Shown here: positions 44,322 through 53,150 of the stretch, piece by piece
Numbering within the stretch: position 1 is the first letter of the stretch
Layout: each line of letters starts with the position of its first letter
Assembly: GCA_001045525.1 (NCBI GenBank)
Contig: LDWW01000002.1
Span: 124,001 to 188,000, forward strand
DNA from: Chitinispirillum alkaliphilum
GTDB taxonomy: Bacteria; Fibrobacterota; Chitinivibrionia; Chitinivibrionales; Chitinispirillaceae
Reading direction: 5' to 3'
DNA: 64,000 nt
Program-made: the position numbers and the translations under genes
The notes under the pieces: model-generated
Database searches by the model: none
Seen by the model: only the letters and a program-made list of their open reading frames with translations
Told to the model about the DNA's origin: nothing

Positions 44322-46426
44322 TACCCGTTCTCCTTTTCTAATACAATTCTTGCATCAACCACAAAAGCCCCGTCGCCCTCGTGGCCCACCTTAAGCGGGT
44401 TTATATCGATTTCAGAGATTTCAGGAAAGTCAATAACTAACTGTGACATTCGCTGCAGATTCTCGACAATAGCCAAAATATCATAGGGTTTTTCCCCGCG
44501 GGCCCCCGTAAGAAGCTTGTAGGATTTGGTACTTTCGATCATCTTGATACATTCTTCACTGGTAAGCGGAGCCAAACCGAAAGAGACATCTTTAAGCACT
44601 TCCACAAATATTCCACCCAAACCAAACATCAGAACGGGTCCAAACTGAGGATCTTTTTTCATCCCCAAAATAACCTCACGTCCCCCAAAGATCATTCTTT
44701 CAATCAGTACTCCCTTGATATCCGCATCTGGCTTTTTTCTCTTAACCCGAAGCATCATCAGTTCAAACGCATCTTCAACAGCAGAGGCATTCTGCATCCC
44801 GACCTTCACACCACCCACATCAGACTTATGAAGGATATCGGGAGAGGAGATTTTCATGGCAACAGGAAACCCTACTTCAGAGCTGAATTTGGCAGCTTCT
44901 TCCACATTTGTTGCCACAAGTCCCGGAGGTACATTGAAATTATAGGCTTTCAGTATAGCTTTGGCATCAGCCTCACCTATCTCCATGTACCCTGTACTCA
45001 TTATGGCCCTTATGGTTTTGATTACAGGTATTTTATTAACTGCAAAGCGCTCCACAACACGCAGCGGACGGCTCTTGTATCTTGAATAGGTCACCATTTC
45101 CCGCATTGCGCGTGCAGCACGCTCCGGAATTGAATACTGGGGGATGCGGTTTTCTCTGAGAATCTCAACACCTTTTGAAACGATATCTGCTCCCATGAAA
45201 CAGGCAAGTATCGGTTTTTCATATTTTTTTGAACACTCCACTATTGCATTTGCGATTGCAACATCATCGGTCATTTTTTGTGGTGTAAGAATAACGATAA
45301 GACTATCCACTTTATCGCTGGCAAGCAGTGTGTCCATAGAGCTTCCGTACAGATCCCCACCGGCATCACCCAGAACATCGACCGGGTTGTGCACCGAAGC
45401 GGCACAAGGAAGCTCCTTCATAAGATTCTCCTTGACCCCATCATCAAGTTTAGCCATCTTCAGCCCAGCCATTTCCAATGCGTCGGTCATCATGATTCCG
45501 GGACCACCGGCGTTGGTTACAACTGCAACTCTGTCACCTTTGGGCAGAGGCTGATAGGCAAACGCGGTTGAAATATCGAAAAGATGCTCTATTGAATCCA
45601 CTCTGATCACACCGGAACGTTCGAAAGCACTGTTGTATGCACTGTCCGCTCCAGCAAGACTGCCGGTGTGAGATGATGCAGCCTGAGCACCCGCAGCGGT
45701 ACGTCCCGATTTAAGAATAAGAATCGGCTTTGTTTTACCTACACGCTCGGCAACACGCATAAACTCCTGACCTCTGGAGATATCTTCCAGATAAGCAGCG
45801 ATAACCTTGGTGTTATCGTCGTAGTGAAGATTATTGAGGAAATCCACTTCATCCAGCGCTGCTTTATTCCCAAGAGATGCCAGCATCGAGAAACCAATCC
45901 TGTTTTCAACCGACATATCCTGAATAGCAGTTATAAGCGCACCCGATTGTGATATAAGTCCGATCGAACCGGCTTCATTCAATCCCTGACCAAAAGAAGC
46001 ATTCAGTTTATGCCATGGATTTATCAGCCCAAGACAGTTGGGACCTACCATGGTCATGTTGTTCTGACGTACAATCTGAACAATTTCTCTTTGTAGTTTA
46101 CGTCCCTCTTCACCCGTTTCTCCGAAACCGGCAGTAATCACAATAACAGCTTTCACTCCGTTTGATGCACAGTCTCTTAGCATCGGGATTACCAAATCAC
46201 GTTTTATAACAATAACCGCCAGATCTACAGTCCCGGGAACCTCATCCAGCGATTTATAACATTTCACACCCAGAATCTCGTCAACCTTGGGGTTTATAGG
46301 ATAGATATCTCCTTCAAAGCCACCCTTTATGATATTATCAAGGACATTATTACCAACCTTTTTACTGTCGGAGGAAGCACCTATCACAGCAACAGATTTA
46401 GGACGAAGTAGCTTTTCAAAATTCAT
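44321..46426 (-). CDS. ADP-forming acyl-CoA (acetyl-CoA) ligase
   Basis: 701 residues with both halves in one chain: CoA-binding and CoA-ligase domains (residues 1-460) and a C-terminal ATP-grasp domain (490-700). It makes ATP and acetate (or another acid) from acyl-CoA, ADP and phosphate. Landmarks: LLRPKSVAVIGASSDSKKVG, VGPNCLGLINP, GLISQSGALITA, the phospho-His loop SSHTGSLAGADSAYN, VVTNAGGPGIMMTDALE, and the ATP-grasp SSPDILHKSDVGGVKVG. It fits the nifJ product of acetyl-CoA. The ATG is placed behind AAAGGGA. It is followed by the CoA-transferase/GNAT gene with a 1-base overlap. Confidence 0.92.
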   Translation of the reverse strand: MNFEKLLRPKSVAVIGASSDSKKVGNNVLDNIIKGGFEGDIYPINPKVDEILGVKCYKSLDEVPGTVDLAVIVIKRDLVIPMLRDCASNGVKAVIVITAGFGETGEEGRKLQREIVQIVRQNNMTMVGPNCLGLINPWHKLNASFGQGLNEAGSIGLISQSGALITAIQDMSVENRIGFSMLASLGNKAALDEVDFLNNLHYDDNTKVIAAYLEDISRGQEFMRVAERVGKTKPILILKSGRTAAGAQAASSHTGSLAGADSAYNSAFERSGVIRVDSIEHLFDISTAFAYQPLPKGDRVAVVTNAGGPGIMMTDALEMAGLKMAKLDDGVKENLMKELPCAASVHNPVDVLGDAGGDLYGSSMDTLLASDKVDSLIVILTPQKMTDDVAIANAIVECSKKYEKPILACFMGADIVSKGVEILRENRIPQYSIPERAARAMREMVTYSRYKSRPLRVVERFAVNKIPVIKTIRAIMSTGYMEIGEADAKAILKAYNFNVPPGLVATNVEEAAKFSSEVGFPVAMKISSPDILHKSDVGGVKVGMQNASAVEDAFELMMLRVKRKKPDADIKGVLIERMIFGGREVILGMKKDPQFGPVLMFGLGGIFVEVLKDVSFGLAPLTSEECIKMIESTKSYKLLTGARGEKPYDILAIVENLQRMSQLVIDFPEISEIDINPLKVGHEGDGAFVVDARIVLEKENG

Positions 46427-46648
46427 AAAAAAATTCCCTTTCATCTACCCTATTAAAACTGTTCTAAAAAAAGGAGTTTAACCATTTAACTACAAAAAGA
46501 AAAGTAGATAAAAATACATTGTGCCGTAACACAAAAGGCTTCAGATCTACATCAAAAACCATTATTTTTGTTTTATATTAAAAAAGCATGGCAATCGGCC
46601 AGCATATTTCTTTGCTACAGCTGAAAATATGTAAAAGAGGCTCTGGAA

Positions 46649-47776
46649 ATGAAAACTAAACCCGCTGCATTCATCCATTCCAAAGAGATAGAACGATATC
46701 ACTACCCACCTGACAATCCATTTAAAACGGAACGTGCTTCCATGACACGGAAAATCCTGCTTGAACACAACCTGTTTACCGGCAATGGTCGTTTTGAAGA
46801 AGCTCCCAGACCGGCTAAGGAAAATGAGCTTCTGCTTTTCCACAGCAAAGAGTATCTTGAAACATTGAAAAGAGTTTCGCAGGGGAGATTCAGATCTGAG
46901 GATTTCCAGATGGGGCTTGGGACCGGTGACTGTCCGGTTTTCCCCGACCTCTACGCTTATTCCAAACTGGCTTCAGGGGGGACAATTCGGGCAGCAGAGC
47001 TTATTCTTGAAGAGAAAGCGCAGCTGGCGTTCAACCCTTCCGGGGGATTTCATCACGCATACAGCAATGAGGCCGGGGGGTTCTGTTACATAAACGATGT
47101 TGCACTTGCCTGTAAAATTTTTCAAAAAGCAGGTAAGAGGGTTTTTTGTCTCGATATCGATGCACATCACGGAAACGGAACAGAAACAGCCTTCATTGAT
47201 GACAACTCAGTTTTCACTGTCTCACTACACCAAAGCGGTACAACACTGTTTCCCGGGACCGGATTTGAACATGAGATCGGCATCGGAGCGGGAAAAGGGT
47301 TCAATGTAAATGTTCCACTTCCGGCGGGGTGTGATGATGAACTGTACCTCTCGGCCTATAACAGTATTGTGCCAGTGCTGCTTGAAAAATTCAACCCCGA
47401 TGTTTTGGTAATTGAAATCGGGATGGATACATTATCAGCAGACCCTCTGAGCAATCTTAATCTGACTATTAAAGTAATTGCAGATATACTTCCTAAGCTC
47501 CGCGATACAGAAATCCCGATCCTCGCAACGGGAGGAGGGGGTTACAATCCACGGGATGCAGCAAGAAGCTGGGCTTTTGCCTGGAGTGTGTTATGCGGTG
47601 TGGAAACTGTTGAGGATGTAGGGGGAAGAATTTTTCATGACAAACATCTTGCCCAAGAATCAGGCTACTTCACCCCTTCGTCTCCAATGACCCAAAGGAG
47701 CAACTCAGAATTGGTCAGCAATATTCTAGAAAAGATAAAAAGGATAATTTTTCCACTACACGGAATAAAGAATTAG
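46649..47776 (+). CDS. Histone-deacetylase-family protein (AcuC-like)
   Basis: 375 residues. Zinc deacylase of the arginase/HDAC fold with all main catalytic residues visible: the tandem His of PSGGFHHAYSNEAGGFCYIN, the metal-binding VFCLDIDAHHGNGTETAF, and the Asp of IGMDTLSADPLSNLN. The C-terminal ATGGGGYNPRDAARSWAFAW loop is typical of AcuC and class I HDACs. Bacterial AcuC deacetylates acyl-CoA synthetases. Here it is divergent from an ADP-forming ligase and a GNAT-fused CoA transferase, which would make a fitting substrate pair, though this is inference from neighbourhood only. The ATG follows AAGAGG. Confidence 0.92.
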   Translation: MKTKPAAFIHSKEIERYHYPPDNPFKTERASMTRKILLEHNLFTGNGRFEEAPRPAKENELLLFHSKEYLETLKRVSQGRFRSEDFQMGLGTGDCPVFPDLYAYSKLASGGTIRAAELILEEKAQLAFNPSGGFHHAYSNEAGGFCYINDVALACKIFQKAGKRVFCLDIDAHHGNGTETAFIDDNSVFTVSLHQSGTTLFPGTGFEHEIGIGAGKGFNVNVPLPAGCDDELYLSAYNSIVPVLLEKFNPDVLVIEIGMDTLSADPLSNLNLTIKVIADILPKLRDTEIPILATGGGGYNPRDAARSWAFAWSVLCGVETVEDVGGRIFHDKHLAQESGYFTPSSPMTQRSNSELVSNILEKIKRIIFPLHGIKN

Positions 47777-47804
47777 CAGGGGATAATTTTTTCACCCTGC
47801 TTTG
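47775..47804 (+). terminator. Probable terminator of the deacetylase gene
   Basis: 7-base stem AGCAGGG/CCCTGCT starting inside the stop codon, loop of 13, then only TTT. Modest support. Confidence 0.5.
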
Positions 47805-47887
47805 AAACCATGCCGGGAATTCGGACCGCATTACACCTGCAAGCAAAGTATCTGTGAACTGCAACTCTATTGCGGCATTGAGCTTTT

Positions 47888-49279
47888 CTATCCTGCATTA
47901 TTCTGCACAGGAACCTTTATCATCAATGCAACAGCAGCAGCAATGATACATGCTATCCCCGCGACAACGAAAGCTGCCTGATAATTCCCCACTGCAAACA
48001 TTTTTTCCGCAATCTCCCCAATATTATTGGAAACCAGGTATGGAATGTTTGATTCCACACGCATCAATTTTGCAGCAAGAAAAGGTCCGACAATTCCGCC
48101 TGCACCATAAGCAGTATACATCCATCCGTAATTAACCCCTAAATGCTTTGTCCCGAAATAATCAGCAGTTAAAGCAGGGTAAATTGCAAGAAAACCTCCA
48201 AAACACAACCCCACAACACCGATTCCCAACAGAAACAATGGGAAACTCTGCATAGAGTTGAGCATAAGCATCACAGTCCCGCATAAAATGAACATAACAA
48301 CTAATGTAGTTTTCCTGCCAATAGTATCAGAGATCTTCCCCCAGATAATCCGTCCCCCGGAATTAAACAGTGCCAGAATGGAGACTGCCATTGCACCCAA
48401 AGCCCCGATTCTTAGAAATTCAGCTTCCGGAACCGGAGGCACTATATCTGCAATACCCATCGACTGCCAGATCGGAGAGGCTTTCATGATCACCTGCAGC
48501 CCTGCGGTGCAGCCAGCAAAATAGGTTATCCATAAAAACCAAAAAGCTGGTGTTCTGAGCATTTGCGAAGGGGTGAAATCGGCTGATTTTAAGGATGAAC
48601 CGTCTGCCTGTTTTGGAGGACTCCACCCTGGAGGAGAATATCCTTCGGGCGGATTTCTGAGCAACTGCGCCCCGGCCACAACCGCCACCAGAAAAATTAT
48701 TCCAAGCGCCATGAAAGTATTGAACACCCCAAGACGTGGAAGGGTAAAAAGATCGACAGCAAAAACCTGATAGGCACCTCCGGAAACAAGCCCTCTTGCC
48801 AGAGGGGCAAAAAAGAACGCCCCGGCTCCAAACCCCGCTACAGCCAGTCCCGATATTAGCCCCCGTTTATCGGGAAACCATTTGACACAGGTTGCAATGG
48901 GGCACACATACCCAGCTCCTATCCCTATTCCACCAAGAATTGAAAAGGTGATTATTAACCAGATTAACGCCATAGGTGGAGAGAAATATTGAGTAAACCT
49001 GGCAAGAATCAGTCCCACACCCAGAATGATCCCTCCCGCAGTTGCAACTTTCCTCGGTCCGAGACGATCCTGAAAGCGCCCCCCGAATATCACAGCAAGC
49101 GCAAATGATGCCAGTACAAGTTGAGCTGGCAGGGTCACTGCAGTTTCAGACCATGAAGGATACACACTCATAAGCGGTGTCTGGAATACACTCCAGATAT
49201 AAACCGCTCCAAGGCTTACCTGAATGATTAAAGCCCCTGCCACAACAAACCAACGGTTAAACACCTTCTCACCCGACAT
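47888..49279 (-). CDS. OFA-type MFS transporter (oxalate/formate antiporter family)
   Basis: 463 residues with about 12 membrane segments. The start NRWFVVAGALIIQVSLGAVY then IWSVFQTPL and the loop GGRFQDRLGPRKVATAGGII are characteristic of the oxalate:formate antiporter (OFA) family; so is GLCFGGFLAIYPALTADYFG near residue 335. Members exchange small carboxylates across the inner membrane, so it may export or import acetate, formate or another fermentation acid. I used the ATG behind AAGGAGCAGGGT; the open frame runs 77 codons further without a signal. Confidence 0.9.
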   Translation of the reverse strand: MSGEKVFNRWFVVAGALIIQVSLGAVYIWSVFQTPLMSVYPSWSETAVTLPAQLVLASFALAVIFGGRFQDRLGPRKVATAGGIILGVGLILARFTQYFSPPMALIWLIITFSILGGIGIGAGYVCPIATCVKWFPDKRGLISGLAVAGFGAGAFFFAPLARGLVSGGAYQVFAVDLFTLPRLGVFNTFMALGIIFLVAVVAGAQLLRNPPEGYSPPGWSPPKQADGSSLKSADFTPSQMLRTPAFWFLWITYFAGCTAGLQVIMKASPIWQSMGIADIVPPVPEAEFLRIGALGAMAVSILALFNSGGRIIWGKISDTIGRKTTLVVMFILCGTVMLMLNSMQSFPLFLLGIGVVGLCFGGFLAIYPALTADYFGTKHLGVNYGWMYTAYGAGGIVGPFLAAKLMRVESNIPYLVSNNIGEIAEKMFAVGNYQAAFVVAGIACIIAAAVALMIKVPVQNNAG

Positions 49280-49582
49280 ACCCTGCTCCTTACAAGCTGA
49301 AAAGAGAAATTTAAGATGGACAAATTGGGTACACAATCCAACCCCTGAACACTTAAAATAAATGAAGCCATTAAGAAAATGCCCTGTTACATCAAAGCAC
49401 CGGTGCAGAATTTTCGATAGGTGAAGGTATTTCGTTTTTAACACCAAAAGGATTGTGTTTTTTTCTCCCTGATTTATAATCCTCCCATACCAGGGCCACA
49501 AAGCAGCCACTCTTTAATCCAAATTTTTTGAGATGATACACTTTCGCGCCTAATACACCGTTCTGTATTGCTCGTCTTGTTG

Positions 49583-49619
49583 CACGTCTGAACTCTGTAT
49601 CCCACAGAGCTCAGACGTG
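49583..49619. repeat. 15-base inverted repeat in the long intergenic region
   Basis: Stem 49583-49597 with 49605-49619, one mismatch, 7-base loop. No T-run on either side, so it is not an ordinary terminator. May be an RNA structure or operator. Confidence 0.6.
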
Positions 49620-49738
49620 AAGAATACAGCATAACAGAAAAAAGCAGAGATTTAGTTTCCAAAAAGCTCAACTTGAGAGACTGAACCTGAAGTAGGGATT
49701 CAGAATAGAATCTTTTTGAGTGTTGTTGTTTCTGACCT

Positions 49739-49769
49739 TAACCGCTTTTGATTATCACCTAAGCGGTTA
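49739..49769. repeat. 9-base inverted repeat in the long intergenic region
   Basis: Perfect TAACCGCTT/AAGCGGTTA (49739-49747 with 49761-49769), 13-base loop, no T-run. Lies about 270 bases before the pyruvyl transferase start. Confidence 0.5.
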
Positions 49770-50041
49770 TCACAAATAAATTCAGAAAAGCAGTCGAGAG
49801 TTTCACCTTTGTAAATTTTATGGAGCCCAGTTTGCTCTCTTTATCCAAGAGAAGAATAATAAAGAAAAACATAAAACAATAGTTTTGACCTAAGATTAAG
49901 AGGTTTTTTCACTTTTCCGAGATTCTTTATGACAAAAATCTAAAAAGAGAAGACTTCAGTTTGAGCCTCCCTGTATCAGCTTGCGAGGCCCCCCCTTTCT
50001 CAAGGATTCTTTTTTGGCTTCCCTTTCGAAAGGATTTTGCT

Positions 50042-51139
50042 ATGAGTAAAAATATAGGTATTCTATCTATGCAGAAAGTCGTTAACTATGGTTCATTTCT
50101 ACAGGCATTCGGATTAAAAAAGTTACTCGAAAATTTTAAATACGATGTGTTTTTTCTGGATATAGAATCAGGCGAGCACCTGCCTGGATTGGAAAGCAGG
50201 AAAAAACCACTCCATTCCAGAATAAGCAAACTGGCCACATCTTTTTGTCCCGGGAAAAGATCACCCTTCAATACAGAAGAGAAACAGTTTTTATCCAAAC
50301 TCAAACAACAATTCCATGAAATTTTCTTCCCCATTCTTGAGCTGGAGAAGAAAAAACCCGAATATTTCGACTGTGTGGTTATCGGAAGTGATGAGGTGTT
50401 CCATGCATGTCAGAAATCTCCCTGGGGGTTTTCTAAACAGCTTTTTGGGGAAGGTATACCCTCCCGGAGAGTAATCTCCTATGCCGCATCTTTCGGCAAC
50501 ACCACTAAGGAGAGTATCAATAACTTTGGTATCGGCAATGAAATAGCCCAATCCCTTAAAGGGCTCTGGTCAATTTCTGTCAGGGACAAAAACTCCTATG
50601 AGCTTATAAAACACTTAGTACATAAAGCCCCTCTTTTGCACCTGGATCCGGTTCTTGTCTACGATTATCATGATTACCTTAGCCCAGTCAATGAGAACGA
50701 ATACATCATTCTCTATGCATATCCGGGCAGAATGTCAGAAGAAGAGAAAGAGCAGATTGTAGATTTTTCAAATCAGAAACAAAAGAAACTCTTATCAATT
50801 GGATGTTTCTACCCCTGGTGTGATGAAGTACTCTTTCCGACTACACCCTTTGAAGTGCTATCCTATTTCAACAGTGCAGATTACATAATCACAGACACTT
50901 TCCACGGTACCATTTTTTCCCTGAAATACAACAAGAATTTTTGTACTTTCGTACGCGATTCCAATCGTCACAAAATCACTCACCTGCTCGACAAACTGGA
51001 TCAGAATTCACGCATTGTGAATGAGAGTTGGGAATTAGATAAGGTCCTTAAGTCTGCTCCTGACTATTCACTCACCAACGAAATCATTAAATCTGAAAAG
51101 AGGAGTGCAGTTGATTACCTCAGAGAATCTCTGCCCTAA
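50042..51139 (+). CDS. Polysaccharide pyruvyl transferase family protein
   Basis: 365 residues. Matches the CsaB/WcaK-type polysaccharide pyruvyl transferase family (GT-B-like) from NYGSFLQAFGLKKLLENFKY, VVIGSDEVFHACQKSPWGFS, AASFGNTTKESI, SIGCFYPWCDEVLF and the hallmark ITDTFHGTIFSLKYNKNF. It would add pyruvate ketals from phosphoenolpyruvate to a surface polysaccharide. The ATG follows AAGGA at 7 bases and sits just downstream of a palindrome; the frame is open 27 codons upstream. Partner of the flippase gene 240 bases on. Confidence 0.88.
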   Translation: MSKNIGILSMQKVVNYGSFLQAFGLKKLLENFKYDVFFLDIESGEHLPGLESRKKPLHSRISKLATSFCPGKRSPFNTEEKQFLSKLKQQFHEIFFPILELEKKKPEYFDCVVIGSDEVFHACQKSPWGFSKQLFGEGIPSRRVISYAASFGNTTKESINNFGIGNEIAQSLKGLWSISVRDKNSYELIKHLVHKAPLLHLDPVLVYDYHDYLSPVNENEYIILYAYPGRMSEEEKEQIVDFSNQKQKKLLSIGCFYPWCDEVLFPTTPFEVLSYFNSADYIITDTFHGTIFSLKYNKNFCTFVRDSNRHKITHLLDKLDQNSRIVNESWELDKVLKSAPDYSLTNEIIKSEKRSAVDYLRESLP

Positions 51140-51185
51140 GGCGTGATATCTTTTGAGGTAGATTACCTTTTCCTGCTGTTTTGTT

Positions 51186-51236
51186 AGGCGTGTTTTTTTG
51201 AGAGAGAGAGAGATCTTCATAAAGGCACGCCTTTTT
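51186..51236 (+). terminator. Probable terminator after the pyruvyl transferase
   Basis: 7-base stem AGGCGTG/CACGCCT with a long loop of 33 bases containing a (GA)7 tract, followed by five T. The long loop weakens the call. Confidence 0.5.
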
Positions 51237-51378
51237 GTAGCGTTTGGTCTGAGTCTGCAGGTTGGTATAGTTATTGAGCATCAACACACATTAGACATGG
51301 TGATATTTAGAAAGATTTCTCCACTAAAATACGAGACAATTACAGTTTAGCTCCTGCGTTCCAAAGGTAAACACCTTT

Positions 51379-52944
51379 ATGACTTCAAGTAACAACAAAC
51401 GGATAGCCAAGAATACGATGATGCTTTATATACGCATGATGTTAATCATGGTGGTATCCCTTTTCACCGTACGAGTGGTGCTCAATACTCTCGGAGCCGT
51501 TGATTACGGAATATACAACGTAGTTGCTGGAATCGTGGTGATGTTCACTTTCTTAAGCGGCACAATGGCATCTGCGTCCCTTCGCTTTTTCTCCTTCGAG
51601 CTTGGAAAAAATGACTTTAAACAACTGAATAAGATCTTCAGTTTAACGGTTACGATGTATGCGCTGATTTCGGTAGTGGTTTTGGTTTTGGCGCAAACAG
51701 TCGGATTATGGTTTTTAAATACATATATGACTATACCAGCAGAAAGAATGAGCGCTGCTAACTGGGTATACCAATTTTCGATCTTCTCCTTCATCCTCAC
51801 CATCATGACCATCCCCTACAATACCGCAATTATTGCCAGAGAAAACATGAATGTATTTGCATACATCAGTATAGCAGAGGTACTCTTAAGGCTTGCAATT
51901 GTATATATATTAATTCTCTTTGATGTTGATAAGCTGAAGCTCTACGCTGCATTGATGTTCTCAGTTGTATTAATATCCACTTATCTGTACCGATCATTTT
52001 GTGCCAGACACTATGAAGAGTGCAAATACCGGTTTTTATGGGACAAGAAGCTTTTTGCCACACTTCTAAGCTTCTGTGGCTGGAACCTGTTTGGGGCACT
52101 TGCAGGGATGCTTAAAATTCAGGGAACTAATATCCTTCTTAATATGTTTTTTGGCCCTGTTGTAAACGCTTCACGGGGAATAGCCTATCAGCTCAGTGCC
52201 AGAATTAATGAATTTGTGATGAATTTTTCAAGGGCAATAAACCCTCAGATTACAAAGTACTATGCAGCAAACGATAAAAACAGAATGTTCAAACTGATCT
52301 TCAGGGGCTCAAAGTTTGCCTTTTTCCTCCTGTTTTTAATTTCCATGCCCCTTGTCCTTGAAGCCCCTTACATACTGACTTTGTGGCTCTCGGATTTACC
52401 CGAATATATCGTCATCTTTACAAGGCTCATCATTGCCATTGCACTGATTGACTCTCTTTCATATGCTCTGATGACAGCAGCTCAAGCAACCGGAAACATA
52501 AAAAAATATCAGGCCGTTGTCGGAGGCACTCTTCTTTTGAACCTTCCTGTGTCATACTTATTTCTTAGCTTAGGATATCCGCCCCAAACAGCTCTTTACG
52601 TGACAATTGCAACTGCAGTCAGCTGCCTCGTTCTGAGATTGGTTATGTTAAAAAAAATGATTGGAATATCTGTCTCCAGCTATTTAAAATCAGTTGTTTT
52701 GTCAATAGTATCTGTTTCATGCCTTGCATACACGATTCCCTTGTTTGTTTTATTCAACTTACAGGAGGGGTTAGTGCGTTTGGTCATTGTAACATTCACA
52801 GGCGCACTGTCTTCCTTAACTTCCATATATTTCATCGGATTTTCAGACAAAGAGAGGACGTTTGTCCTGAGTGAATTAAAAAAACGGGTGGGCAGAAAAG
52901 CAGAAAAAACTAACAGAAAAAAAATCTACTCATATGAGTCTTAA
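51379..52944 (+). CDS. Wzx-like polysaccharide flippase
   Basis: 521 residues with 12 to 14 membrane segments, of the oligosaccharidyl-lipid flippase (MVF/PST) superfamily. Evidence: the N-terminus RIAKNTMMLYIRMMLIMVVS and VRVVLNTLGAVDYGIYNVVA, the ASASLRFFSFELGKND loop, and the central SRGIAYQLSARINEFVMNFS and RAINPQITKYYA that resemble Wzx proteins. It would move a lipid-linked repeat unit across the inner membrane for O-antigen or capsule. The C-terminus is basic (ELKKRVGRKAEKTNRKKIYS). No polymerase or other sugar genes are near, so the locus looks incomplete; the rest may lie elsewhere. Confidence 0.88.
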   Translation: MTSSNNKRIAKNTMMLYIRMMLIMVVSLFTVRVVLNTLGAVDYGIYNVVAGIVVMFTFLSGTMASASLRFFSFELGKNDFKQLNKIFSLTVTMYALISVVVLVLAQTVGLWFLNTYMTIPAERMSAANWVYQFSIFSFILTIMTIPYNTAIIARENMNVFAYISIAEVLLRLAIVYILILFDVDKLKLYAALMFSVVLISTYLYRSFCARHYEECKYRFLWDKKLFATLLSFCGWNLFGALAGMLKIQGTNILLNMFFGPVVNASRGIAYQLSARINEFVMNFSRAINPQITKYYAANDKNRMFKLIFRGSKFAFFLLFLISMPLVLEAPYILTLWLSDLPEYIVIFTRLIIAIALIDSLSYALMTAAQATGNIKKYQAVVGGTLLLNLPVSYLFLSLGYPPQTALYVTIATAVSCLVLRLVMLKKMIGISVSSYLKSVVLSIVSVSCLAYTIPLFVLFNLQEGLVRLVIVTFTGALSSLTSIYFIGFSDKERTFVLSELKKRVGRKAEKTNRKKIYSYES

Positions 52945-53031
52945 ACTGTTCTACTCACATTCTTGGTAAGAATTTATGGACTGAATACAAAATCATTCGT
53001 TTTCCATAATTTGATATTTTGAAAACAGAAA

Positions 53032-53104
53032 GGCCGGGAAGCGGACTCGAACCGCCGGCCTACTGATTACGAATCAGTTGCTCTACCAACTGAGCTATCC
53101 CGGC
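53032..53104 (-). tRNA. tRNA-Thr(CGT)
   Basis: Complete cloverleaf on the minus strand: acceptor GCCGGGA/TCCCGGC, D-arm GCTC/GAGC with AGTTGGTA loop, anticodon stem ACTGA/TCAGT with loop TTCGTAA (anticodon CGT, reads ACG), 5-base variable loop, T-arm with TTCGAGT. The base after the acceptor stem is C, an unusual discriminator, and no CCA is encoded. Confidence 0.95.
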
Positions 53105-53150
53105 ATTTAATAAGAAAAAATGCTAACCTGCAGAAAAAATAAAACTCTGA

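Larger units (their letters stand above)
49280..50041. other. 762-base region without a gene; leader of the polysaccharide genes
   Basis: No open frame that I can support, and AT-rich. It holds two clear inverted repeats (listed separately) and a 12-base perfect palindrome CCTTTCGAAAGG at 50022-50033 that covers the ribosome site of the next gene. The left part presumably carries the promoter of the minus-strand transporter, the right part that of the plus-strand pyruvyl transferase. An unrecognised small RNA cannot be excluded. Confidence 0.45.

Noticed and set aside
47950-49200. Plus-strand frames opposite the transporter gene.
   Set aside because: Shadows of an MFS coding frame.
49583-49597. 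About 13 bases here match part of the Illumina TruSeq read adapter (CACGTCTGAACTC).
   Set aside because: The stretch is one arm of a 15-base inverted repeat with a natural loop, and the flanks do not continue the adapter. Chance match.
51200-51213. (GA)7 microsatellite.
   Set aside because: Lies in the loop of a terminator-like hairpin between genes, with no frame to switch; no sign of contingency function.
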